From: Sneathia sanguinegens
GTDB lineage: Bacteria; Fusobacteriota; Fusobacteriia; Fusobacteriales; Leptotrichiaceae
Assembly: GCF_042033325.1 (NCBI RefSeq)
Contig: NZ_CP160095.1
Strand: one strand, 5' to 3'
Length of the DNA stretch: 64,000 nucleotides
The notes below the pieces were generated by a model. That model did no database searches. It saw only the letters and a list, made by a program, of their open reading frames with translations, and was not told the origin of the DNA. Both the position numbers and the translations under genes were made by a program. Below, piece after piece: positions 1 through 8,934 of the stretch (within the stretch, counting starts at the first letter, position 1; each line of letters starts with the position of its first letter).

Positions 1-94
1 TTTTTTTCTTATAATTATTAATTAAAATTTAATTTTATTCATTTTAAACCTAAAAATATGTATATTAATCAACTAGTATACAAAATTTTAACAT

Positions 95-131
95 GCTATA
101 ATCAAAAACACATTATATATAAAAAGGAGAA
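95..131 (+). promoter_or_regulatory. promoter -10 and ribosome binding site of the His-rich outer-membrane gene
   Basis: An extended -10 element, TGCTATAAT, lies at 94-102, and the Shine-Dalgarno AAGGAGAA lies at 124-131 just ahead of the ATG at 134. I see no good -35 hexamer at the expected spacing, which fits an extended -10 promoter. The preceding 90 bases hold nothing else I recognise. Confidence 0.55.
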
Positions 132-133
132 AC

Positions 134-2110
134 ATGAAAAAAAAATTAATTTTTATTTTATTACTTGCTTTAGCTATTCAGTCATATTCAAAAAATATTA
201 GAATAAAAGCAAAATCAAAAATTGAAACAGAAAGTAACTTTATGGGAAATAAAAACTTAACTTCAATAAATTACATTCCTTTTCAAGCTACTATTTACAC
301 TAAACCAAAAGAAGGCAAATATTTAAATTTCTTTTTTAAATTTAGGGGGTCTAGAAAAAATATTAAAGAAGCCAATAAAACTTTTTATCTAATTGATTCT
401 AAACCAACAACTAAAATTGAAGAAGGTAAATTAACTAATCTTGTAGACAATATGTCAAAAGTTGAAGAATATAAAGAAACAAAATATAAAAATGATATTT
501 ATTCTACTATTCATAATCATTACCATGGTCCACACGAACATGACTACAATATTACAGAAGACCACGAGCACGATGATGATGATGAACATGAGCATAACCA
601 TGATACTTTTGCTACCATATCAAAAAAATATGTTCGTCCTATTTTTACAAATGATGAAGACATACAATTTAAAATGGGAATTGAATATTTACCAAACAAA
701 TTTACAAAATTAAAATTAACCTATATGCCTCTTTCATACAATGGAGATGATTTTAAATATAGAAATAGTATAATAGCCGATACAACATATACAAAACTTT
801 TTAATCACGATAAAATGTCTATAATTATAAATCCAAAATTAACAACAATAAATGGTTTTACTCCATATTTTATAGATTTTAAAACTGCTTTTAGATATGC
901 TAAAGATGAAAATACAACTATAGGTCTTGAACTTGATAATAAATTACAAACAAATGTTTTAAACGATTATCATAATTTTAAAAATAGTTTAAATTTCACT
1001 TATGATTATAATACAGAGAAAAAAAGATTTCATAAATATTGGGAAATTTTAGATCATGAACATGAAAAAATTGATCAATCAAAAATATATCTCGGTATAA
1101 CTCATACTGGCACTTATACAATTAATTCATTAAAAGATGCTAAATTAAAATATGAGCGTAAAATTGATAACATAGAAACAAAATTAAATTATACCTATAA
1201 AAAAACTAATTTTTTGATTAAAAATTTAATTTTTGAAACTGATTTTAAATTAATTTCTAATCTAGGTTTTACAACTTTAGGAAAAGAATATGACATTACT
1301 CACGAACTATATTCTTTTTCAAAAACAAAAAATCCTTCAATAGAAAATATTAATAATTTTGGTACAACACCTAGCGATATGTATGATGCTTGGTATTATG
1401 TTCAAAAAGAAGATACTAGCTCATATTTTTACAACAAATTTTATGTTTACAATAATATGCCATACATTATTCAAGAAAAAGGACAAGCTACTAAGCCTAA
1501 TGCATATAAGAAATCTTTAATTAAAATTAATGATTTTGAGTTTAAAAATAAAACTCGGGTAAAATATAAAAATTTTGATTTTAAAAATTCATTTTATTAT
1601 TATAATAACTATATTTTGTCAAATCAAAGTTTAGATAATGAAATGAAAATACTCTATACACAAAAATATAAGAGCTTAACACTAATTCCTTCGTACAAAC
1701 ACGAATTCGATGCATTTTTTACAAAGCAGGGAAAACATTATCACTATAATCTATTTACTTTAGGTTTAGATATAAATAATGAATTTCTTTTTGATGATTT
1801 ATCTTTCAAATTAGGTTTTGATATTTCAAATGAATTTCAAATTAGAAAAGCTACAAAATTAGGTATACATAAAGTATAAGGTAATATAAATGAAGCTGAT
1901 AAAAATATTTACGGTAATATTATTCGTGTAATACCATATTTAAATATTAAATATATCTTTAATAATAATTTAAATTTGAAAGCAAATATAAAATTTAACT
2001 ATAATAAATATCACGATGTAACAAGAGGGAATAATTATACTATGTACAGTCCTAGAAATTTTAAAGAAATGATTTTAAAAACTAAGTTAATAGTAAATTA
2101 TGAATGGTAA
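134..2110 (+). pseudogene. outer-membrane beta-barrel protein with His-rich loop, interrupted by an in-frame TAA
   Basis: The first 581 codons begin with a typical signal peptide (MKKKLIFILLLALA, cleavage near residue 19) and continue as alternating aromatic/polar beta-strand-like sequence expected of an outer-membrane barrel. Residues 127-157 are a His/Asp/Glu-rich stretch with ten histidines, a plausible metal-binding surface loop. The frame meets TAA at 1877-1879. It then stays open in the same frame for 76 more codons to a TAA at 2108-2110, ending in Tyr-Glu-Trp, the aromatic C-terminus typical of barrel proteins recognised by BamA. The real gene therefore probably spans 134-2110 and carries a nonsense mutation removing the last strands. 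No specific family is recognised. Readthrough or a sequencing error cannot be excluded. Confidence 0.7.
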
Positions 2111-2115
2111 AAAAA

Positions 2116-2780
2116 GGTGCTGTTGCAAATTTAAAATGTAATAGTCATAAATAAAGAAAAAGTGTCAAAATTATGAAATGATCTCAAAAAGTTAAACCTA
2201 AAAAGTAACTAAAGAAGATTCGTTCATTTTTGGCACTTTTTTTTAATAAAAAAAAGATACAAAATACCAATAAAACTTAGAAAAAATCAAGGTTTTATGG
2301 TATAATGTATCTATGAAAACAACATCTAATTATAGAATTTATTCAAAAATAAATCAACCAAAACTTTTCAATATGATACACTATAATATTTGTGATGATG
2401 ATCCTGTAGTGGAACTAAAAAATATTCTGGAGGAGGCAGAATTAAATTCCTTTTACGACTTATTTAAACACAAGACAAAGGTTCATCCATTAAATCTTTT
2501 AGCTGTTATCATTTACGCTTTTTAAAATAAAATTGTATCTACTAGAGAAATCGAAACTTTATGTAAAGAAAATATTAAATATATGTATCTTCTTGATGAT
2601 AATATTGCTACTGATCATACAACTATTAGTAGATTTATGGCTAAATGCAATCCTGTTATTCAAGATATTTTCACTGAAATAGTTAAAATAATTATGGAAA
2701 AAAATAATATTACTTCTGAAAATATATACATTGATGGTACTAAAATAGAAGCATATGCTAACAAATATACTTTTGTATAA
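2116..2780 (+). mobile_element. left-end remnant of an IS1182-family insertion sequence
   Basis: The terminal sequence GGTGCTGTTGCAAA at 2116-2129 matches the inverted-repeat style of IS1182 elements and recurs, slightly changed, at 5532-5546. A long hairpin (AAAAGTGTCAAAA near 2159 pairing with TTTTGGCACTTTT near 2235) sits between the end and the transposase, as is common for structures shielding transposase genes from outside transcription. A promoter-like TATAAT at 2299-2304 precedes the transposase ATG. The element stops inside the transposase at about 2780; its right half is missing here. Confidence 0.7.
2313..2780 (+). pseudogene. IS1182-family transposase, N-terminal fragment with in-frame stop
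   Basis: Codons from 2313 encode the N-terminal DUF772-like helical region of an IS1182 transposase. A TAA at 2523-2525 interrupts it where the family usually has a hydrophobic residue. The same frame resumes at once with STREIE..LC.ENI, DHTTISRF and YIDGTKIEAYANKYTFV, all hallmarks of the family. Translation ends at 2780, just after the motif that begins the catalytic domain. The gene is dead twice over: nonsense mutation plus loss of the C-terminal half. It is not simply complementary to the C-terminal remnant at 5720-6315, which lies on the opposite strand. Confidence 0.8.
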
Positions 2781-2782
2781 AA

Positions 2783-3007
2783 AAAACGGAGCTAAAAAAT
2801 ATTATTTTTAAATTAGAATTAGAATTAAAAAATAAAGATATACAAATAAATTCAAAAGATAAGTTTGTAGAAAAATTAGAAGAAACATTAAAAAATGAAA
2901 ATATAAAATACAATTCTTTATTGCAACAAATGTCTGAAACAAATAAAACATATCAATTATTATTAGAACATAAAAAAGATAAAAAATGGTATCAAATATG
3001 GCAGTAA
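2783..3007 (+). pseudogene. C-terminal coiled-coil tail of an unidentified protein, fused after the IS remnant
   Basis: This open frame has no start of its own. It encodes about 74 residues dominated by Lys/Glu/Leu/Asn heptad-like sequence and ends KKWYQIWQ. A charged coiled coil followed by a short Trp-rich end resembles tails of plasmid replication-associated helix-turn-helix proteins, but that is a resemblance, not an identification. It lies between the truncated IS and the methylase gene, so it marks the junction of foreign DNA. Confidence concerns its being a gene remnant, not its family. Confidence 0.4.
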
Positions 3008-3029
3008 AATTAGGAGGGAAAATTTTAAA

Positions 3030-4097
3030 ATGAAAAAATACAATGTAATAGATTTATTTGCAGGGATAGGAGGATTAAGTTATGGATTTTCAAAGAATAA
3101 AAAATTTGAAATAATTATGGCAAATGAAATTGAAAAAGATATTGCTTATGGGTATCAATTAAATCATCCGAATGTAAAAGTTTTAAATAAAGATATAAAA
3201 AATATAGAAGAATTAGAATTATTAGAAATATTAAATAATAGGAAAATAGATATAGTAGTTGGTGGCCCACCTTGTCAAAGTTATTCCACTTTGGGTAAAA
3301 GAGAATTAGATGATAGATCTCAATTATTTAAAGAATATTGTAGATTATTAAGAATTTTAAATCCAAAAATATTTATTTTTGAAAATGTAAAAGGATTAAT
3401 TAGTATGTCAGGTGGAAATTTATTAAAAGAAATTATTTTAGAATTTAAAAGATTAGATTATGATGTTAAATATGAAATTTTAAATGCAATGGATTATGGT
3501 GTTCCACAATCTAGGGAACGTATAATAATTGTTGGGGTTAAAGGAAAAAATAATTATAAATATCCCAAAAAGACACATGGAGAAAATTTAAAACCTTATG
3601 TAACACTAAAAAATGCAATAGGAGATTTAGACAGAATAAAAAGTGGTCAAACATCAAATAAATATATAGGAGAAATTGATAATGAATTTTTAAAATTTGT
3701 AAGAGATACAGAAAATCTTACAGAACATATAGTTCCTAAAAATAATGAAAATATGATAAAAATTATGGAAACATTAAAAGATGGACAAGATAAAAATGAT
3801 TTACCAGAAAGTATTAGACCCAAAAGTGGATATGGAAATACATATGCTAAATTATGGTGGAATAAACCTTCGACAACAATAACAAGGAATTTTTCAACAC
3901 CTTCATCTTCAAGATGTATTCACCCGATAGATTCAAGACCATTAAGTACAAGAGAAGGGGCAAGATTGCAAAGTTTTCCAGATAGTTATATCTTTTATGG
4001 TAATTCAAGTTTAAAAAAATTAGAAATAGGGAATGCTGTTCCACCGTTATTATCATTAAAATTAGTAGAAGAAATTGAAAAAATATTAGAAGAATAA
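3030..4097 (+). CDS. DNA (cytosine-5-)-methyltransferase of a type II restriction-modification system
   Basis: This 355-residue protein transfers methyl groups from S-adenosylmethionine to C5 of cytosine. The ordered motifs are visible: motif I DLFAGIGGLSYGF (8-20), motif IV GGPPCQSYS with catalytic Cys82, motif VI ENV (118-120), motif VIII QSRERIIIVG (160-169), a short variable region, and motif X GNAVPP (about 334-339). The start has a strong AGGAGG about 12 bases upstream. Length is normal for a single-chain C5 methylase. It converges with the endonuclease gene, the two stops being 7 bases apart. The recognition sequence cannot be deduced from sequence alone. Confidence 0.95.
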   Translation: MKKYNVIDLFAGIGGLSYGFSKNKKFEIIMANEIEKDIAYGYQLNHPNVKVLNKDIKNIEELELLEILNNRKIDIVVGGPPCQSYSTLGKRELDDRSQLFKEYCRLLRILNPKIFIFENVKGLISMSGGNLLKEIILEFKRLDYDVKYEILNAMDYGVPQSRERIIIVGVKGKNNYKYPKKTHGENLKPYVTLKNAIGDLDRIKSGQTSNKYIGEIDNEFLKFVRDTENLTEHIVPKNNENMIKIMETLKDGQDKNDLPESIRPKSGYGNTYAKLWWNKPSTTITRNFSTPSSSRCIHPIDSRPLSTREGARLQSFPDSYIFYGNSSLKKLEIGNAVPPLLSLKLVEEIEKILEE

Positions 4098-4104
4098 TTT
4101 TCTT

Positions 4105-4965
4105 CTAATATTTTTTATAAGTTTTTAAGACACTCTCGTTTTTAAATAATTCTTGTATAGATTCTAAATTATGATGAAATTGAATTTTACCTTGGTGCCA
4201 TTGTACAAAACCGAAAGGAAGAGAAATTGTACTTCCTCCGTTCTTTTTACCATAATATATTTTATTGCTATATTTTTTTGAAAGTTCTGCAATATCTTTT
4301 ATATTAAAAATAATATCTAAATTTTCATCATCAACAAAATTTGTATACCAAACATATTCAGCAAAATATTTATTTTCTTTTACTAATCCAATAGAAAAAC
4401 AGAATAGAGTTATTTCATATATATTTTCTTTAAACCAATTTATTAATGAATTATTTAAATTTGAATCATAAGATTTTAATGTTTCTGCTACAATACGATG
4501 TTTTCTATTCTCATATTGAGGATTAGTTCCATATTCTATTATAATATCTTCAATGATATAATTTTCATAATCTAGCCCCCAAAATAAATGAATAGCCTTC
4601 TTAATTTTTTCAGGAATTACTTTCTTAAATTGCATTTCAAATCCATCAATAAACCTATCAACTGTTATAAAATGTACTTGTCCACTTTTGCTTTTTTTTA
4701 TTGATAAGTTTAAATAATTATCATTTTCTAAAATAATTGTTATATCACTTTTCTTTTTTATCTTATCTCCTAAAATACTATAAATACTTTTTTCATTTAA
4801 ACCAGACTCAAATACATCTTTAAATTTATCTTTAATATTTAAACGATTAAATAAATTTTGTCTAAATTTTAAATCATTTTTTAGTTTTTCATAAATAATT
4901 TCTTCATTTTTATGTCCAAGTAATTTTGCAGATTTCCAACCTTCTGATCTGTTTTTTCCATTCAT
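4105..4965 (-). CDS. probable type II restriction endonuclease partner of the C5 methylase
   Basis: The 286-residue protein has no motif I recognise as a named family. It sits between a C5 methylase and a controller gene, the classical place for the endonuclease. A plausible PD-(D/E)XK-type active site is SD74 followed about 14 residues later by S88-I-K90, on adjacent predicted strands (KSDITIILE and NYLNLSIK). Its ATG overlaps the stop of the controller gene by ATGA, indicating translational coupling, so the controller and endonuclease are made from one transcript. Identification rests mainly on context. Confidence 0.75.
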   Translation of the reverse strand: MNGKNRSEGWKSAKLLGHKNEEIIYEKLKNDLKFRQNLFNRLNIKDKFKDVFESGLNEKSIYSILGDKIKKKSDITIILENDNYLNLSIKKSKSGQVHFITVDRFIDGFEMQFKKVIPEKIKKAIHLFWGLDYENYIIEDIIIEYGTNPQYENRKHRIVAETLKSYDSNLNNSLINWFKENIYEITLFCFSIGLVKENKYFAEYVWYTNFVDDENLDIIFNIKDIAELSKKYSNKIYYGKKNGGSTISLPFGFVQWHQGKIQFHHNLESIQELFKNESVLKTYKKY

Positions 4966-5183
4966 ATATTTTTCTCCTCATCTAAAAAAAATTTGTAAAT
5001 TTCAATATCTAAAGTTTTAGAAATGATTTCAATATTTTTCAATGAAATTCCTCTTTTACCTCTTTCAATTAATCCAATAAAATTTCGGTTTAAATCACAA
5101 AGTAATGCTAATTCTTCTTGTGATATATTTTTTTTTGTACGAAATTTTTTTAAATTTTTCCCGTAAACATTTAATATATCCAT
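4962..5183 (-). CDS. XRE-family controller (C) protein of the restriction-modification system
   Basis: The 73-residue protein is one helix-turn-helix domain: GKNLKKFRTKKNISQEELA, then the recognition helix around RNFIGLIERGKRG, then a short C-terminal helix. This is the size and layout of dimeric C proteins that first activate and then repress their own gene and the downstream endonuclease, delaying cutting until the host is methylated. A strong ribosome binding site (AGGAGG) precedes the ATG at 5183. Two C-box-like operators lie 36-60 bases upstream. The stop overlaps the endonuclease start. Confidence 0.9.
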   Translation of the reverse strand: MDILNVYGKNLKKFRTKKNISQEELALLCDLNRNFIGLIERGKRGISLKNIEIISKTLDIEIYKFFLDEEKNI

Positions 5184-5218
5184 TGTTAATCCTCCTTTTT
5201 AAATATTATCCTAAAAAT

Positions 5219-5243
5219 ACTGAAAGTTCCACATACTGATAGT
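5219..5243 (-). promoter_or_regulatory. C-box operator: two ACT-N3-AGT elements upstream of the controller gene
   Basis: ACTGAAAGT (5219-5227) and ACTGATAGT (5235-5243) are near-palindromic elements spaced 16 bases start to start. C-protein operators of type II systems have this ACT-N3-AGT architecture, with one dimer site activating and the proximal one repressing. A GATAAT-like -10 between this site and the controller start places the operator over the -35 region. The repeats are seen directly; the function is inferred from the adjacent C gene. Confidence 0.75.
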
Positions 5244-5531
5244 TATCATTTAAAATATTATATTGAAATTAAAATAAAAAGAGATTATAACAAAAATAAA
5301 GTATTATAGCATGTTATAATGCAAGGAAATGTACGACCCATTTTAACCTTGACATTTAACATGCAAGGGAGACCCCTTGGCCCCAATTTTATCTAAAAAT
5401 ATATTTTTTTAAATAAAAATAGCTATAATTATTTAAGTAATTTTTATAGCAAGTTTTAAATTAGTTGAAAGAGAAAATTGAAAAGTAAGTTTTTATTGAA
5501 AAGATTCTCGAGGAAACAATAAAAAAATAAA
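5244..5531. other. non-coding region with oriT-like palindrome and GC-rich hairpin
   Basis: No open frame of note is present. The palindromic TATAGCATGTTATA at 5315-5328 is close to the nick region of pMV158-type (MOBV) transfer origins (TATAGTGTGTTATA, recalled from family knowledge), but it also contains overlapping extended -10 elements on both strands. Further on, CAAGGG-agac-CCCTTG (5364-5379) is a perfect six-pair hairpin in unusually GC-rich surroundings. The region could be a relic of a mobilizable plasmid that brought the restriction genes, or simply a promoter region. Confidence 0.35.
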
Positions 5532-5590
5532 GGGAGCTGTTGCAAAGTGACTAAAATTTAACGATTTTTTTACTTTGTTTAGCTTACGCT

Positions 5591-5624
5591 AATAAAATCT
5601 CTCAAATTTTTGGGAGATTTTATT
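5591..5624 (-). terminator. hairpin at the 3' end of the IS1182 remnant
   Basis: An 11-pair stem (AATAAAATCTC with GAGATTTTATT) followed by T/A-rich sequence on either side. It lies between the transposase stop and the element end. Confidence 0.5.
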
Positions 5625-5644
5625 TTTTTATTTATTTTTATGCA

Positions 5645-5696
5645 ACAAAAAAATAAAAAAAAATAAAAAAAAAATAAAAAAATAAAAAAAAATAAG
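5645..5696. repeat. A-rich low-complexity tract
   Basis: About fifty bases of runs of six to nine A separated by single T. It lies downstream of the transposase fragment and is likely prone to slippage. I see no coding or regulatory meaning. Confidence 0.8.
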
Positions 5697-5719
5697 AAAC
5701 TTGATTTTTAATTAAATTT

Positions 5720-6315
5720 TTAAGTTTCTTTTTTTAATTCATGTAGAATATTTCCTATTTTATTATTTTTTCTCTTTTGAATATGCATTCTGAAATTGTA
5801 ACCTAATAAAAGAAACCCTATTTCTCTTTCCACATTTTCTTTTCCCCTAATTTTTAATTTACGGAATTTTAAAGTTTCTTTTATTAATCCAAATGAACCT
5901 TCTACTTGAATTGATCTATTAATTCTTAATCGTTTGCCTAATTCACTACAAATATTTTTTTCAGATTGTTTTGAATACTCTCTAAATTTGTAATTATACC
6001 AAACATTTTTAGAAATTTTAGAATTGTAATATATCTTGTATTCAATACCTTTTCTTAAAGAATTTCCTATATATTGCAATTCAAATCCATCTTTTCTGCT
6101 AAGAGTATTATTATCTAGATTATATATTAAATTTTCTAATCTGTTTAAATCTTTTTGGAAATTTCTAGTTTTACTTTTTTCATATTGTTGTGGCTTTATA
6201 TATGTTATCAAATTATTTTTATCTATATATTCATAATTTTCATAACTTTCATATCCTGCATCAGCAATTATATTTTTTAAATAGAAATCTTTTTCTTTCA
6301 AATCAATTAAAAATG
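5720..6315 (-). pseudogene. IS1182-family transposase, C-terminal fragment
   Basis: The translated fragment contains NIIADAGYESYENYEYI, then RINRSIQVEGSFGLIKE and FRKLKIRGKENVEREI, the conserved C-terminal part of IS1182 DDE transposases including the catalytic Asp and Glu regions. The frame is open upstream to about 6315 (PFLIDLKEKDF) without a genuine start, so the N-terminal domains are missing. The end of the protein is intact. With no full-length copy in this window, mobilisation would need a transposase from elsewhere. Confidence 0.85.
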
Positions 6316-6324
6316 GTAAAAAAA

Positions 6325-6346
6325 AATGAGCATTTGCTCATTTTTT
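6325..6346 (-). terminator. terminator of the EamA transporter gene
   Basis: ATGAGCA (6326-6332) pairs with TGCTCAT (6335-6341), flanked by A and T runs on both sides. It could work in both directions. It overlaps the stop codon of the EamA gene. Confidence 0.75.
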
Positions 6347-7247
6347 ATTCCTTACCTAAATTCAAATATACTATTGATCCTATTAATACTATAGCAGCTA
6401 AAATTTGTAAATGAGTTAAATAATGCTTATAAACCACTGCTTCAACTATTACTGAAGTCAAAGGATAGGCTAATTCACAAATTGTTGCATATGAGGCTTT
6501 GGTTGTTATCATTCCCTTATAATATATCATAATACCTATCAAGCTATATATTGCAATAATTATAGTTAATAAATAAATATTAGGACTTGATATATATTGA
6601 GAAAAAGATGCAACAGTGTTACTTGGGAATATTATTAAAATTACAACCATGATTAGTGTTGTGAATAAAAATCTATAAAAAGTTGTAGTTAAAAATGAAT
6701 GATTATTTACTACAGCTTTTCCAAAAACTGTTGAACCTCCAAATGACATTGCGGCTATAAATGAATATATTGCAGCTTGTAAATTTTGCTTAGGTAATAA
6801 ACCAGGATTTTTTAATCCAAATATCAATAAGTATAAGGCAACTAATGTTATTACCAATATGATATAGAATCTTTTTTTTGGTCTTTCACCTAAAATAATA
6901 TAGGCTAATATTACTGCAAATATTGGCTGTGCTTTTTGAATAAGTGTAACCATACTCAAACTATAATTACTTAACTGTAAAGCCTTAACTATTGATAAAG
7001 TCCCTATACACCCTCCAAATAATGATATTAAACCATAAAAAATAAAATCATGTTTTTTAAACTTTTTCAATAGCTTATATTTATTGAAAAATAATATTGA
7101 TAATATGATTGTAGGAAATAAATGAGATACAAATACAATGAATTTCACATCATAAAAACCATATTGAAAGTATCTAGGTGTTAGTAACACTCCATCTATA
7201 CCCCACATTGCTGCTCCTAATGTTATTAAAAACCAGCCGTAGTTCAT
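6345..7247 (-). CDS. EamA/DMT-family transporter
   Basis: This 300-residue inner-membrane protein has ten predicted hydrophobic segments and the duplicated EamA fold (two halves of about 140 residues) of the drug/metabolite transporter superfamily. It opens with MNYGWFLITLGAAMWGIDGV, typical of the first EamA helix; SLFGGCIGTLSIVKAL and QKAQPIFAVILAYIILGERP mark the first half. Substrate is unknown; relatives export amino acids or metabolites. I chose the ATG at 7247 because AGAGGTG lies at 7254-7260; the frame is open further upstream but without a binding site. Transcribed divergently from sppA. Confidence 0.85.
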   Translation of the reverse strand: MNYGWFLITLGAAMWGIDGVLLTPRYFQYGFYDVKFIVFVSHLFPTIILSILFFNKYKLLKKFKKHDFIFYGLISLFGGCIGTLSIVKALQLSNYSLSMVTLIQKAQPIFAVILAYIILGERPKKRFYIILVITLVALYLLIFGLKNPGLLPKQNLQAAIYSFIAAMSFGGSTVFGKAVVNNHSFLTTTFYRFLFTTLIMVVILIIFPSNTVASFSQYISSPNIYLLTIIIAIYSLIGIMIYYKGMITTKASYATICELAYPLTSVIVEAVVYKHYLTHLQILAAIVLIGSIVYLNLGKE

Positions 7248-7261
7248 TTTATTCACCTCTT

Positions 7262-7309
7262 TTGTATTTTTGGTAATTACATGATATAATAAATACAAAA
7301 TATTTACAA
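7262..7309. promoter_or_regulatory. overlapping divergent promoters for sppA and the EamA gene
   Basis: Plus strand: TTGTAT (7262-7267), 17 bases, TATAAT (7285-7290) drives sppA. Minus strand: TTGTAA (7309-7304), 17 bases, TATCAT (7286-7281) drives the transporter. The two -10 elements overlap, so the genes probably compete for polymerase. Confidence 0.7.
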
Positions 7310-7321
7310 TAGGAGGATTAA

Positions 7322-8899
7322 ATGTCAAATTTGTTTTACAGTGTTTTGAATAGTATATTTATCGCTTTTTTTATTCTTTTAATCTTGTTCATTCTTTGTC
7401 TTTTTGTATTTAAACAATTTTTTTTAAACAAAAATTTAAAAACTATTAAGCAAAAAAAAGCTAACACGCTTTTAATAAATAAAAATTTCTGCTACGATAA
7501 AGAAAATAATCCATTTGACGAAAAAATGAACTTTTTAGAACTTAAACAAAAATTAGATTTTGTTTTATATGATGAAAAAATAAAGAAAATAATTATAGAT
7601 GTAGACAAAACTTCTTTAACTTCTGTACAAATCGAAGAATTACAACCTATATTTAAAAAATTAAATAAAGAAAAGGAAGTTATAGCCATAGCTACACTTC
7701 TTACAAATGAAACATATTATTTAGCTCTTTTAGCCGATAAAATTTATTTGGAAAATACCATAAATTCATCATTAATTTTAAGAGGATATTCAAGAAAAAT
7801 AACATATTTCAAAGATTTTTTCAAAAAAATAGGTGTTAGAATGAATATTTTACACATAGGTTCATACAAGGCTGCTGGAGAAAATTATTCAAGATCAAAA
7901 ATGAGTGAGCCTTTCAAAGAAAATTTAAAAACTTTATTTGATATTAGATTTAAAAACTTTATTGATACAATAAAGGAAAGAAGAAATTATGATCCAACAG
8001 AAGATATTTTATCAGGAAATTTATTTTTTAATTCTAATAAAAATTTAATTGATAAGCGTATTAATAAATGGGAATTACTTGATAAAGAAAAAATAGTAAC
8101 TATCACTTCATATAAGTTCAAAAAAAAGAAACAACAAAAGAATGTAATAGCCATTGTTAGTTTAGATGGTACAATAAGTGAAAAAGAACTTAGTTTTGAA
8201 GAAGTAAAGAAAAAAGTTGAAAAAGTCAATGATATAGGCACTAGCCTTGCTGGTGTTATATTACAAATAAATTCACCTGGAGGATCTGCATATGAATTTA
8301 GCTTAATTTATTCATATTTAAAAGAAAAAATCACAGTACCTCTTTTTGTTTCAATGAAAGATGTTTGTGCTTCTGGTGGTTACTATATTTCTTGTGCTGC
8401 TGACAAAATGTTTGCAAACAAAAATACTCTTACAGGTTCAATAGGAGTTGTTAGTATGTATCCTACTTTTACTAAGTTAACTAAAAATTTAGGTTTGAAT
8501 TTTGATGGTTTATCAATAGGTAAAACAACAGAATATGGAAATTTATATGAAAATCTAACAAGAGAAACTACTGAAATTATTATAGATCATATGAATGCTG
8601 TTTATAAAGAATTCAAAACTGTTGTTATTAAAGCAAGACATATGTCTGACAATAGATTAGAACGAATAGCACAAGGTCGTGTTTGGACAGGAGAACAAGC
8701 TTATTTAAATGGTTTAGTTGATGGTATAAAAAATATTGATGAAGTTATTGAAGAAATGAAAAAATATTTAGAAATTGATAAATGCAGTATTTATTCTATT
8801 GACAAAGATTTTAATCTAAATAAATATGTTAAATCAAAATTACCTTTAGTAACTTATGCAAGCTTACTTAGAACACCTATATTACTTATGATTGATTAA
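7322..8899 (+). CDS. sppA: SppA-type signal peptide peptidase (family S49)
   Basis: This 525-residue protein is anchored by one N-terminal membrane helix (about residues 8-34) and has two S49 domains in tandem, as in the long (67K) SppA. The catalytic dyad can be placed. The general-base lysine is K183 in HIGSYKAAGENYSR in the first domain. The nucleophile is S351 in CASGGYYISCAADK in the second, followed by TGSIGVV. The enzyme degrades signal peptides left in the membrane after secretion. AGGAGG precedes the ATG at 7322. It is monocistronic, with its own promoter and a terminator just after the stop. Confidence 0.93.
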   Translation: MSNLFYSVLNSIFIAFFILLILFILCLFVFKQFFLNKNLKTIKQKKANTLLINKNFCYDKENNPFDEKMNFLELKQKLDFVLYDEKIKKIIIDVDKTSLTSVQIEELQPIFKKLNKEKEVIAIATLLTNETYYLALLADKIYLENTINSSLILRGYSRKITYFKDFFKKIGVRMNILHIGSYKAAGENYSRSKMSEPFKENLKTLFDIRFKNFIDTIKERRNYDPTEDILSGNLFFNSNKNLIDKRINKWELLDKEKIVTITSYKFKKKKQQKNVIAIVSLDGTISEKELSFEEVKKKVEKVNDIGTSLAGVILQINSPGGSAYEFSLIYSYLKEKITVPLFVSMKDVCASGGYYISCAADKMFANKNTLTGSIGVVSMYPTFTKLTKNLGLNFDGLSIGKTTEYGNLYENLTRETTEIIIDHMNAVYKEFKTVVIKARHMSDNRLERIAQGRVWTGEQAYLNGLVDGIKNIDEVIEEMKKYLEIDKCSIYSIDKDFNLNKYVKSKLPLVTYASLLRTPILLMID

Positions 8900-8934
8900 A
8901 AAAAGGGTGCATTACAAACGTATTGCACCTTTTT
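8900..8934. terminator. bidirectional terminator between sppA and the ROK regulator
   Basis: GGTGCA (8906-8911) pairs with TGCACC (8924-8929), extended by A/T runs into a longer stem with one G-T pair. T-runs lie on the 3' side for both strands. Confidence 0.75.

Larger units (their letters stand above)
5532..6315 (-). mobile_element. right-end remnant of a second IS1182-family insertion sequence
   Basis: GGGAGCTGTTGCAAA at 5532-5546 is the outer end, matching the end at 2116. It is followed by a hairpin AATAAAATCTC/GAGATTTTATT (5591-5624) that would terminate the transposase transcript, an A-rich simple-sequence tract (5645-5695), and the C-terminal part of a transposase read from the minus strand. 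The element ends abruptly near 6315, against the terminator of the EamA gene, so its 5' half has been deleted. Its orientation is opposite to the remnant at 2116. Confidence 0.75.

Noticed and set aside
462..713. Open frame inside the His-rich gene in another phase
   Set aside because: It is a low-complexity shadow of the longer gene; the same holds for the other long opposite-strand frames inside rpoA, guaA, nrdD and the adhesins.
5641..5700. CRISPR-like short repeats
   Set aside because: The tract is simple A-rich sequence without unique spacers; no CRISPR array or cas gene is seen in the window.
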